In this document: positions 47,342-57,739 of the stretch, piece after piece
How the letters are laid out: each line of letters begins with the position of its first letter
Numbering within the stretch: the stretch's first letter is position 1
Assembly: GCA_033439295.1 (NCBI GenBank)
Contig: JAVTLE010000014.1
Coordinates: forward strand, 248,001 to 312,000
DNA length: 64,000 bases
DNA from: Deuterostichococcus epilithicus
Lineage: Eukaryota; Chlorophyta; Trebouxiophyceae; Prasiolales; Stichococcaceae
Direction: 5' to 3'
Notes under the pieces: model-generated
Told to the model about the DNA's origin: nothing
Database searches by the model: none
Seen by the model: the letters and a program-made list of their open reading frames with translations, nothing else
Program-made: the position numbers and the translations under genes

Positions 47342-48166
47342 GACTGCTGTGCTCAACGATCAGGAATTCTCGCACTACTACCGAGTGATCCTTGCAACTA
47401 TTCAGCTCGATGTATGGTACGTTGACGACAGCGCGCTGCGTCGTGCACCGTGCAGGAGGCTGTTGGACCGCAGCCGAGAGGTCAGAGAGCGCTAGAAGGT
47501 CTGACGCCACTCCCTCCTTGGACCGGCCTATAGGTTCCCCGTTGGCCACGTGCAATGTCAGACACAACAAATGGAAGGGTTCCACCTCCAGCACCAGCAG
47601 AGCCGCCGAGGCGAGACTAACTGACGTTATGAGTGCTGCTCACACGCTGTTACAGCTCCGATCATTTGCCAGGCCGGCCTCGCACAAGGCGTTGCGCATC
47701 ATGCTCATCCGAAAGTGCTTTCAAATTTTGCTGCCGCAGCGTTGCACAGCACACACTGGATGCAGTCAAAGGCTTCTGCCGCTAGCGTGGCGACACAAGC
47801 ACACCCGCATCAGTTGCAGACTGCATAGGGAGTGCCTGTTCGTCGCACATGCATGTCCTTCCATGCACTGGAGCTCACTTTCGTGACAACACCGATCTAT
47901 CGCTCAACCGCAGGCACATCATGCCGCTAGTGGTGATCCTCGGCAGGCGCGCCCGCCAAACGAGCATCATCAAAAGACCTGGCCTGGCGCAAAAGGGCGC
48001 GCGGGGCCGCACTTCCTCGGTCGCCTCGGCTGCAAATTTCGCCCTCGAGGACCCCTGCACTCCCCCATCTGCCACTAGCTTGAAGACCTTCCTCTGGTAT
48101 TCCAGACACAGGCGTCGTGCCGTGCGCAGGCCACCGCCGAACTGTGCCAGGGCTGGCGCCCTCCGC
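47342..48166. promoter_or_regulatory. intergenic region upstream of DnaJ
   Basis: 825 bp between the stop of the PRRC2-like gene and the start of DnaJ, both on the minus strand. It must contain the DnaJ promoter. No clear heat-shock element array (three alternating nGAAn units) was found by eye. No coding block was supported. Confidence 0.4.
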
Positions 48167-49250
48167 TCAGCTGTCGCCCATCTGATGTGGCGGCTGCTGG
48201 CCGCTGTGGCCGCCGGGCGGCGGCGGTGCCTTGCCGCCGCCGGCATAGGCGGGCTTCATGGTGACCGGCGCCCTGGTGCCGCGCCCACCGCGGCCGGCGC
48301 CTCGGCTGGCCCGNCCCANCATGTCGCCGCCCCGGCCTTCGCCCCTGCCGCCCGGCGCGCGGCCGCCGCCACCCCTGTTGGAATGCACGGACACCGTGGC
48401 ATGACTGCTGCCGCTACCTGATACTGACTGTGAGATTGACGTGTGGAAGCCACCAGCACAAGCACCCTGACCCACCTCACAGGTAGCAGGCCGAATGACG
48501 ACAGGTGGCCACATCCATCGCAGTGCCTGGGCAGTGACCGACACATGCACGCGTGACACTTGAACCGCGTGACTCAGACTCCCACCTGCCGGGAGGCGCG
48601 CCACGGGGCTGGCCCCGCGGGCCGCCGCGCATCGGCAGGCCGCCAAACTGGTGCTGCAGCGGCTGCTGCGGCTGCAGCTGCAGGGGTCCGCCGCGGGCGC
48701 CGCGCCCGGCCTTGCCGCCTCCGCGCCCCTGCTGCAGGCCGCCGCCAGGCCGCTGCTGGCGGAGCCCGCCATCGTCGCCGCCGCCCATCAGATCATCCAG
48801 CAGCGCCGCCTCCAGGTGGCCCGAGCCGAGGGCGCCGCCGCCAAAGGCACCGGGCAGGCCCAGCGAGTTGTGCGTTGTGTGCGGCGGCTGCGCAGCATCA
48901 GAGCAGGGGAGCGTCAGAAGTCGCAGATGCGGCAGGGGCGGCACATGCATTGTACGATGGCTCATGAACAAGCCGCACTGGTGAGCTTTCGGGTTGGATG
49001 CATACGGTTGGAGATCGGTTCCAGTCCACTGCCTGATGCCTCGTCAGGCCAAATTGCCCAGTGCCACTTCCTCCTCGTGAACCTGAGGTCGCAGCAAAGC
49101 AGGGCAGCAACGCGGCAGGTGCCGACTCCTACAAGGAGTCCGAGCTGCACCTGGTGGAAGAATGCATGGCTGCCCGACTGCTGTGCCGGGCCGCCAAACC
49201 CAGCGTGCTGGCTGCCGCCCAGCGCTCCCGGGAAGCCGCCGCCGTTGCCG

Positions 49251-49304
<54 letters not shown>

Positions 49305-49866
49305 GCCAGCGGGCCGCCGCCCAGCACCACGTTGTTCATGAGTCCGCCGCCGGCGCTGCCGGGGCGGCCGCCGGGGGCGGAAAACGCCTTGCTGGCCGCC
49401 ACCAAGCCCGGCTGCAGGCTGCCAGAGCTGCTCGAGCCGCCCCCCATGGACGGCACGCTCCAGTCGGGCTGCTTGCCCGTCGGCACGAAGGCCGTTTGGC
49501 CAAAGCCGCCGAATGCGGCCTCCTGGCTGCCGCCGAGACCGCTGGCGCTGCCGAAGGAGCCGAACTGCGGCATCTGCAGGCCGCCGTGGTGGCCCATTTG
49601 CTGCGGCGGCGGCGGCTGCTGTTGCTGCTGCTGCGGCGGCGGCCCTTGCGGGTGGTGCTGCTGCTGCTGCTGCTGCGGGTTGTGACCGAAGCCGCCAAAG
49701 CCGCCAGCCTGGCCACCCCCGTAAAAGGCATCCAGCTGCTGCGCGGCCATGTGCGCGGGGGGCGGCGATGGACGCTGCTGTTGCTGCTGCTGCGGAGGCT
49801 GCTGGTGCTGCACGTGCTGCTGCTGATGGTGGTGAGCCTGTTGCTGCGCCAGGTGCTGCTGTGCCA

Positions 49867-49898
<32 letters not shown>

Positions 49899-52800
49899 AG
49901 CGGCGGCACAAAGGGTGGCGGCTGCAGCGGCGCCGACGGCGGCTGGTGCCACAGATTTGCGGCCGTCACCGGCACGCCACCAAAGCCAAAGCCGCCAAAG
50001 CCAAAGCCGCTGCCGCCAAAGGCATTGGGCAGGCCCTGCGCATGCGGTGGGGGCACGCCAGGTGCCGTGGTGGGGGCAAAGCCACCAAAGCCACTGGGGC
50101 CACCCGGCGGCGGTGCGAGCATGCCACTGCCGGAGCGGCTGCCGCCGCCGCCCGCTGGCGGCAGGCCTGAGGCGTCCAGGGAGAGGTCCGCCGGCAGCGC
50201 GGGGATGCCATTGGCCAACACGCCGCTCGAGAGCGTGCTGTCGAGCGCGAGCGCCGAGCGCGGCCGCGCGATGGGCGCCGCGCCGGCCGCCGCAGGAACC
50301 ACAGGGTCCAGCACCGCTGGGGCGCCGGCCTCGGGCCGCTGCGGCGGCCCTGACAGGACGAGGTCCGCAAGCGCGCTGCCGACGGCGGAGGCATCGTGTG
50401 CCGGCGCGGCGGCGCCCCTGCTAAGCGGCGGCGGCTGGAACGGCTGCGTCGCCAACGCGTCCGCAGGGTGNTGCGGCGGCACCGCCTGCTGTGGCGCCTG
50501 CTGGGGCAAGGGCGCAGCCAGCTGCGGCACGGCCGCAGGCGGCAGCGAGGCGGCGGCCGGAGCGCCTGGCGATGCGGTTCCGGGAGGCGACGCCGAAGGG
50601 CCCGCCTGCGGAGAAGCACCCTCTGCTGCTGCAGCAGCCTTGTCTGCATCCGCCTTCGCGGTTGGCAACGGCAGCGTGCGCCCTGGCGGCTTGTTGCCGC
50701 CACGGTTGCGCTTGCGGCCCGGGCCATCCTTGGGTGACGCGCCCTTGGGCGGCTGCTGCTGCTGCGGCGGCGGCCTGTGCGAGTGCATTGACAAGTCAGT
50801 ACAGCAAGGCTGTACGCTTTTTATCACCTCAGTGGCTGCCCGCAAACACACGGCACAGGTGTCTTGTGCCCGCAATGCTGCAACAGAATTCCAGCGGAAA
50901 ACCCCTTGCTTTCTGCACAGTCTCCTCTAGGATGTGATGAGCCCACACCTGTCTGCACCAGTGGGAGCGGGCGCGATGTCGCGGGGAGCTGCACGCTCGC
51001 CTCGGGCGCGGCCACGGCCGCCACGGCCGCGACTGCCCGCGGCCGAGGTGTCCGCAGCGGCCGCCGGCTCATCAAAGGCGTCAGGGACCTTGTGCAGCTG
51101 CGGGCCGGGCGCGGCGTCGCCCTGGCGGCTCGCGCTGTCCGCACGCTTGCCGAGTGCTGTGGTCCCGCCGCCCGCGGCGGCTGTCGACCCTGGCGCCGCA
51201 GGTGGCAGCGCGTCAGGGGCCGGCGCAGTGCCCGCTTCCGGCGCCTGTGCCGCCTGCTGCTGCGCCAGCGGCGGCGGAGCATCCCGCATCAGCGTCAGCG
51301 GCTTGGCCCAGGCGTTGACGATGGGCGGCGGCGACGGCGTGTGCATCAAGGCTGGCGGCGCTGGGTCTGCAGAAGCCGCGGCGCTGAGCAGCGGCGTGGT
51401 CTCGGCCTCGGNNNNCGGNNGNGGNGNCGCCGCAGCCCTGGCGGCCTCGGCGGTGGCCGCCTCAGTGGCAGCTTCCCGGGCAGCCTCCTCCACGGCGGCG
51501 TTTGCCTCGGCCTCCGCCACTGCGCGGGCCTCCGCAGCCGCCGCTACCTCGGCCGCCTCCTTGTCGGCCGCGGCCTTGGCCTCGGCCTCGCGGGCAGCGA
51601 TGCGCGCGTTGATCTCTTCCAGCTTGGCCTGGTGAGCAGCTCAAAGCACGTCAGCAGGGCGCCTAGCATGACGTCCGACAGCTTGAAGCAGCTGCGCATG
51701 ATGTTGAGCTGCTAAACCGGATACTCGTGGCAGCTCGATGAAGCTATGCAACTCAGGCGCCTTCTCAAGGCCAGCTCGCCGGCCTTGCTGATGGCTTGAG
51801 ACAAGCCATCAGCCTACGCGGCCGTGCTGGCATGAGCATCATGAACAAACCAGCTGCGGCGGCGGTCCAGACAACAACTGTCGAGACCCTGAACCCTGAA
51901 CCCCACCTGTGCAGCAGCCTTCCGGCGCTCCTCCGCCTCTGCTTCGGCACGCAGCGCATCGGCGCGTGCCTGTGGCAGGCTGCGGTTCTTGCCCTGATAC
52001 GACAAATCCTCAGGATTGAGCATAGAAACGGAGTGAAGCGACAAGCATGCTGAAGCCGGCCACAGCAGAGGGCGTCAGATCATCCGGGCAGCACGGGTGC
52101 CGCCCAGGGTGGCAGGCGCAGCGCAGCACAATCACATAGCAGCAATGCGAGCAGCAACTCGACTGTGCGCATGTATCTCTCACAGTTTTGGATGTGACGC
52201 ATGTTCTGCAGCTGTGAAACGCTGCGGCCAGATAGTGCATTAAGCACGTTGGCTGCGCCATCTGCCTGCGCAGTGGTGGCCCTGTAACACAACCATCAGG
52301 CACGGCCAAGCACTGGCGCTGATTATGGGGCGGCACCTCTGCCTGTTCGATGCGGCGCGCTTCCTCTGCGCGGGCGGTGGCAATTGCTGCAGCTTCCTCC
52401 GCCTCTCGTGCCTCAATGGCAGCAGCCGCGGCGAGCGCCGCCTCAGCTGCTTTGGCCCGCTTCCTCTGCGTTGCATTAGAAGCGGTGACTCAGTTAAGCA
52501 CTGTCGGTTGACAGGAACCCCTAGCGAGCCTGCACCGCCTCTTGTGACGACTGGATCTGTTAGCGTCGCTCAAATCCGTGTTCCACTTCAAAGCACGCTG
52601 CCAATCTGCCTCGAATGCCGCCTGCACCTCTCTCAAGGCAGGAACAAAACGGGGGCCGGGTTGCCAGGCCACAGCCATCCGGCCACAGCCACGAAGCAGA
52701 GCCTCACCTCCTCTTTCTCGGCCGCAATACGATCCAGCTCCGCCATGAAGGCGGCGCTGTCGTCCATAGGCTCCTCCTGTGGCGGCGGCGGCTGCNGCTG

Positions 52801-55249
52801 CTGGGCCGCCTCCGCCGCAGCTGCCGTCGTCTCCGCCGCATGCAGCGCCGGCTGCGAGGCCGGCCGCGGCGGCGGCTCCCGGGCCGGCGGCGCGGCGCTG
52901 GCGCTGCCGCGGCCGCCGGCCTCCGCCGCGCTGGCGGTAGCCGGGCGGCGCTCGAGGATGGGGGCGGCGTCCGCCGACGGTCCCGTGAGCGCCGAGCGAA
53001 TCGGCGCGCGGCGGTCTTCGCCAGAAAGGCCAGGCCCTTGCAGCCGGGGGCCCGGCGGCCCTCCCNCCAGAGCGCTGCGCTGCGGCCCCGGCGGCGGCCC
53101 GGAGATGAGCGCCGAACGAGGCGGCCCATCCGTCAGGCGCGAACGGCTGGGCGTGCCGCCGTAGTGCCCGCCGCCGCCGCCGCCGAATGTCCGGCGGCCG
53201 GNGGGCCGNCAAAGCCGCTGCCGCCACTACCGCGCGGCGGCGGGCCGCGTGCGTCGTCATAGCGCAGCGGCCGGCGTGGCTCATCGTCCCAGCTGCGGCG
53301 CGGCCTGTCCTCAAATTGCCGCCTGTCATCATGGCCGCGCGGCGGGGGCCGCTCGTCCGAGCCTCGGCGTTCATAGCCGCCTGGATCTATTGGGCCGCCG
53401 AGCCGCGGCGGCTGCTCGTCAGGCTCGTCCGCCAGCGCCGGCGCGGCGGCGGCCGGCCATTGGCGGGCAGCTGGGAGCGCCGCCCGCCAGCGGTCGCCGT
53501 GTGGCTCCGCAGGGCGCGGCGGCAGCTCGCTGACAAGCCCAGCCTCCCCTTGCGGCTGCGGAGGACGCTCCTCCAGAGAAGTGCGCTTGGCGTCCCTGTC
53601 ATCTGCTGTCGGCACCGGCAGTGCTCGCTCCCGCTCGCGGGTCAGGCCGGCGGCCGATTCGGGGTCCCACAAGTGCTGCCGCGGCGGCGGCGGTGGCGGC
53701 TGCTCCTCTGCGGGCGGCGGCCGCTGGAACGACTGCCGCTCCTCGACCTGCCTGCCGAAGGACGGCTGAGCGGCGTCAGGGCGGCCGTAAGGCGGCCGCT
53801 CCTCGTCCTGCCGGCCATAGCCGCGCCGCTCATCCTGGTAGCGCTCGCTGCCATACCTGCAATGCAACAGCAGTACGCACTGAGAAACCAGCTTCCTGGA
53901 ATCTCGGCATCCACGCACGATAGCGACAGTGCTGCAGTACCAGACGTCAGTCCAGCAGCGGTCGAGCATGCCATCAGGATGACGTTAACTGTCTATGAAA
54001 TTCGACACCGCTCTGTAAAAGCATTGCAAATATGTCATCATGCCCAAGGTGACGGCTGTGCTGACTGTGGCTTCGCAGTCCACCCACCAGTCTGCCGAAG
54101 GCGGGCGGGCCGGGGCTATCCGGTCCTCATCGTCCCAGTTGCGGCCGCTGACGTCCTGCACAAGAAAAGCGCAGTAGTGTTCCAAGCCCAGTCCACTGAA
54201 TGGCCCGGTACTGTCGTGCCAGCAACTTGTGCCCGATGAACACGGTTGATGAGGTTTCACTCGCATCCAATGCACTTTGCAGCTATTTGCTTAAGCCAAA
54301 ACCGAAGGTTGCCATCACATCGTGTCGGGGCTCGCACCAAGCCAGTGGGCGAGCCGAGCAGCGCCGACGTGGGCGCTTTGTTGAGCGCGAGCTGCGCGAC
54401 GAGCGCCGATTTCTTGCCGGCCGCCTCGAGGCTGGGGTATTCCGACGGGTTGAGTCGTCGCCTGTCGAAGCCGGACCGGAGTTTGAAGGGCACGACCGCG
54501 GCTGCAGGTGCCGCGGGGTCCGCGGGAGGCTGCCACGGCGCAGCTGCAGATCGCGACTGTGCCGAGCCCCAGGTGGACCCGGCGGTGAGCGGGCTTGCAC
54601 TATCTGCGGGCGCTTCAGGCGGAGGGGGCGGCTCCTCCGGCTTGCTCCAGCCTCCGCCGGCGGTCGGCACGAGCTGGGTGTTGGGATCGAGCCCCGCGTT
54701 CTCCTGCAGTCGCAGCATGATCAAACGGCTGCTGGGTCCCCGGCGGACGAGAGGCTTCGCTCTGGCATCGCAGTGGAGACAGGGTGCAGGCTCTGCCAAG
54801 ATCGCTCCGGATGGCATCGCAGATCGGCAAGAAGGTGAATCGACTGCACCAAATCGTATGAGCATCGGCAGGCACCTTCTTGAGCGAGGGTAGGTTGACT
54901 GGCTTTGGGATGGCAAGCTTTGAAGGTGGCGCTGGGCTTGGCGCCCCTCCTGGACCTCTCCCACCACGCTGCGCATGGCAGCGTGCATGATCAGCATGAA
55001 TGTGGCGCGCATGGCAATTGATATCGAGCCTCTGGATCCAACATACAGCATTGCCGCCATGTTTTGTTTGACAAGCAGTAAAGGCTTTGGAGAGCCCACA
55101 AGGCAGCTTAGGCCGCCTGGGGCGCATGCAAAACATAGTTTCACCTTTACACCGCCGAGAGGTACGAGACCAGAGCGCTGGGGCTGTGCGCCTCCACGGC
55201 CTGCTGGGCCTGCATTGCTTTGGTATCGCTGCTGGTCACGCTGTGACAT
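48167..55249 (-). CDS. BAT2_N/PRRC2 (MOS1-like) protein
   Basis: Plant homologues include MODIFIER OF SNC1 (MOS1), a nuclear regulator of gene expression; animal PRRC2 proteins associate with RNA granules. Exact exons: 55151-55249 (ATG, MSQRDQQRYQSN), 54876-54968, 54338-54703, 54088-54155, 52708-53856. Later exons are approximate: 52340-52467, 51905-52020, 50940-51640, 49155-50772, 48590-48890, 48167-48460. The second exon has SKLAIPKPVNLPSLKK and the third ENAGLDPNTQLVP, then RRLNPSEYPSLEAAGK, which together form the BAT2_N signature. Next comes an Arg/Asp/Tyr-rich segment (YGSERYQDERRGYGR), then charged Ala-rich helices including KLEEINARIAAREAEAKAAA, resembling the 'KALAKLEELNRR' region of MOS1. 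The C-terminal half is low complexity: Q tracts up to 17, FGGFG repeats, and an RG/GG-rich end. Several N bases interrupt the reading frame (see separate entries). Confidence 0.82.
49251..49303. repeat. (CTG)17 run encoding poly-Gln on the minus strand
   Basis: An uninterrupted CTG run in the plus strand, read as CAG on the coding strand of the PRRC2-like gene, giving about 17 consecutive Gln residues. Length polymorphism is likely. Confidence 0.95.
49868..49898. repeat. (CTG)10 run encoding poly-Gln on the minus strand
   Basis: Second long Gln tract of the PRRC2-like protein, coded by uninterrupted CAG on the minus strand, within a Q/H-rich stretch. Confidence 0.9.
51411..51427. other. cluster of undetermined bases in a coding exon
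   Basis: Nine Ns in 17 bases interrupt an Ala/Glu-rich coding segment of the PRRC2-like gene. Single Ns at 48314, 48319, 50471, 52797, 53066, 53202 and 53209 lie in other exons of the same gene. The frame changes across 53202-53209 and 53066, so bases have probably been lost or added there. Confidence 0.85.
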
Positions 55250-55675
55250 GCTGGCGGTGGCGCACAGCACCTGCCGACATGGAGGCCGGCTGTCAGCTGT
55301 GGGTAATCTAGGGGCACAGGCCGGCCTGTCTGTGCTGCAGCACTATGCTGCTGCAAATCTCCACGATGCTAATGCAGCGGCAGTATTGATAACCTCATCC
55401 ACCCTTGCTTGCCGTAAACACTTCACGAAAGGCTAATTTGCGATATATGGGGCCCATGACGAGACGGGAAGTCACGGGCCCTCGCAGGAGCAGGACGTTC
55501 TGCGACTCGCGGTGCAACTCGGCATGCCATCCGCTGCATAATCGTCTGTCACGCACGTTCAGCCTGGTTGGCGACGGCACAAGCCTGTTTTGCAGGTGCA
55601 CAGCTGTCGGAACAGGAATCAGGCTCACCACCCTGTGTCCCGAGCAGCTCAGTGCGTCAGGGAGTCTGAGCTGCC
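55250..55675. promoter_or_regulatory. divergent promoter region between PRRC2-like and YccF genes
   Basis: 426 bp between two divergent start codons. AT-richer than the exons, with an AATTTGCGATATATGG stretch at 55435-55450. It should contain both promoters; no specific element can be named. Confidence 0.45.
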
Positions 55676-57037
55676 ATGGGCTGGTTTATGGACCAAATCA
55701 ACCGGTTCATCTGTTACACGAACAGGGAACCCATTCTGAAGGCAAGTTTACTGGCTCGTGCACTCACCACTTGGTAACAGTCAGCTGATGGCGACCTGAA
55801 TATGCACAGAGACCATCGACGAGTGTACACCGCCGCGATGCATGGCTTAGTGGGTGCGCCACACATGTCGCACTCGAGTCAGTGTGTGATCTGGCTGTAC
55901 GGCCTGCTGCAGATTCGACGCATCGTCTGGATGGTAACAGCGGGCTGGTGGCTGGCACTGCTGTACCTCATTTCCGCTGTCGGCTTCTGCATGACGCTGG
56001 TCTTCATCCCGCTGGGCATCAAGGCGTTCTCATTCGCGCTGTAAGTGCCGGCGCTTTCCTCCTGCAAACTGTACATGCTGTGCACCCTGTCGAGACGCTG
56101 GCAACCTCGAACGACCAGATTCACTGACAGTCACGCCGCAAAGCGTGCAGTTACTGCTTCATGCTGCTCCATCTCACCAATCTTCCAGCGTTGCACCTCC
56201 CTGGCTCAACAGCAGAACCCTTGCACAACAGGTTCGCTTTCGACCCCGTCACAAAGGAGGCGTTTAAGGAGGGTCAGCTGGACGGCAGCTTCAAGAACCC
56301 AGTGAACGGGGTGTGGTACTACTACCGCATCGCTGCCAACGTCGTGTGGCTGGTGCTCGTTGGCTGGGCGCTTGCAATGGGGCACCTCATGGCTGCCATC
56401 GTCTCGGTGCGCTTTCAAAACGCTTCTGCTTCCTACCGCTTAGCTGGGCAGTCACAGCAGAGGCCACCCTGAACCTCCGATCAGTGTTGCATGCGGAGGT
56501 CTGCCATGGGTACTATGGGCATGGCTGGGTCCATGCTGAGCCTTCAGATGCACGTACATGCATGCAGGAAGGGTCGGTGCAGCAGCTCCTGCTCACTCAA
56601 CAGGCAAAGCAGCCAGCTTTATAAGTCGAACATGCTTGCAGGCGCTGACGATCATCGGCCTTGGCACAGCTTATACTAACATCCGACTCATGCTCTTCGC
56701 TATCTGGCCGTTTGGCCAGAGTATCCGCGAGCAGGTGAGGCTGCGGTTCTGCTCGAAGCATCGAAAAGTTCATCAATTCGTGTCAGCCAGCACAGCCTGC
56801 ATCAGCATTGACTCGCTGTCGCGATAGTGGCCGTCATACCATGATGTTATTGGGTGCTTCATCAGTGATATGTCGCTACTATCACGAGCTTCGCTTCTGA
56901 CCGTAAGAAACGCTGCTGTCGCGCAGTACCTGCCGACGACGCTGGAGGAGTACAAGCGGCATGAAGACACAATGCAGGAGATGGCTCGGCGCTCGGACAT
57001 CCAAAAGGGCCGGCCGCAGTATGGCGCAGACGTCTGA
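55676..57037 (+). CDS. YccF-domain membrane protein
   Basis: Complete five-exon gene, 190 residues. Exact exons: 55676-55741, 55913-56040, 56232-56406, 56642-56734, 56927-57037 (TGA), summing to 573 with agreeing phases. The protein starts MGWFMDQINRF. It has a first YccF unit (RRIVWMVTAGWWLALLYLIS, then TLVFIPLGIKAFSFAL), a hydrophilic loop (FDPVTKEAFKEGQLDGSF), and a second unit (RIAANVVWLVLVGWALAMGH, then TIIGLGTAYTNIRLMLFAIW) with the family's WPFG motif. A cytosolic charged tail ends it (EEYKRHEDTMQEMARRS). YccF domains are best known as small bacterial inner-membrane proteins of unknown role; two copies per protein is usual. The first intron begins GCAAGT (AAG|GCAAGT), the classic GC-AG donor. 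Cellular membrane unknown. Confidence 0.87.
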
Positions 57038-57739
57038 GGGCCTCTGATGCGCCGGTCGCTCGCCAGAAGTCAGCTGGGGGCACATGAGGCATGCAGGCCG
57101 GGGCACTAGCGACCAGCCGCAGATGTGCAGGAGCCACGGTGAACGCCTGCAGGATGTTGAGTGGCAGGGTGTCACTTGGGCTAGAATAAGTGCGCACTCG
57201 CACTGCGCCATGGGCGTGCCGCGAGTTGACATCGTCCGCATGCATGTCTCTCCTCAAGATCAGCAGCTGTATTCGACGAGAGGCACGTCCTGAGCTTCCC
57301 CGGCTTTTGATGCCAGCGACATTTTTGGTCCATTTGGCAGGACCTGGTCGTGACAGCGGTAGGCAGCTGGAGACGGATGTTCAACTTGCTAAAAATTTCA
57401 ATATGTCGAAAGCACAAGACCTATCAATGCGTGTCAACCCTTTTGCCAGCCTCGGTCGCAGTGCTGCCAGCTGCTCAACTTCCTGCTGCCGAGACAGCTG
57501 TGCTCGGGACATTTCGAATTCGTATTCTCATTGCTGGCGCTCACGCGCGGGATGCAATTGGAGCAACAGTAACATGTGTGGGATGTAGCCTACCTCATCT
57601 CATTGCTCTGTGAAGCAGCCAAAAGCCTCGCAGCCATCAGCCCCCGACCTGCACGCAAGTATCTGAGTGATCGAAAGCACAAAGCCCACACAACACAGGA
57701 CGCGTCTTCCGAGTGCGCAATGGTGTGAATTCGTTAGAA
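57038..57739. other. intergenic region
   Basis: Between the YccF stop and the start of the next plus-strand gene. No supported exon; presumably a 3' untranslated region followed by a promoter. The ATG at 57740 is the first in the frame that becomes coding. Confidence 0.45.

Noticed and set aside
47342-48166. Heat-shock elements upstream of DnaJ
   Set aside because: Only isolated GAA/TTC pieces were seen (for example GGAATTCTC); no three-unit alternating array.
49061-50170. 369-codon plus-strand open frame rich in Leu, looking like membrane helices
   Set aside because: Antisense of the CAG/Gln-rich PRRC2 exon: CTG runs read as poly-Leu.
50025-50930. Second long plus-strand frame, Gly/Ala-rich
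   Set aside because: Mirror of the minus-strand Pro/Ala-rich exon of the PRRC2-like gene.
51885-51905. CCCTGAACCCTGAACCCC, reminiscent of a telomere repeat
   Set aside because: Only two imperfect units, not the plant-type CCCTAAA, and inside an intron of the PRRC2-like gene.
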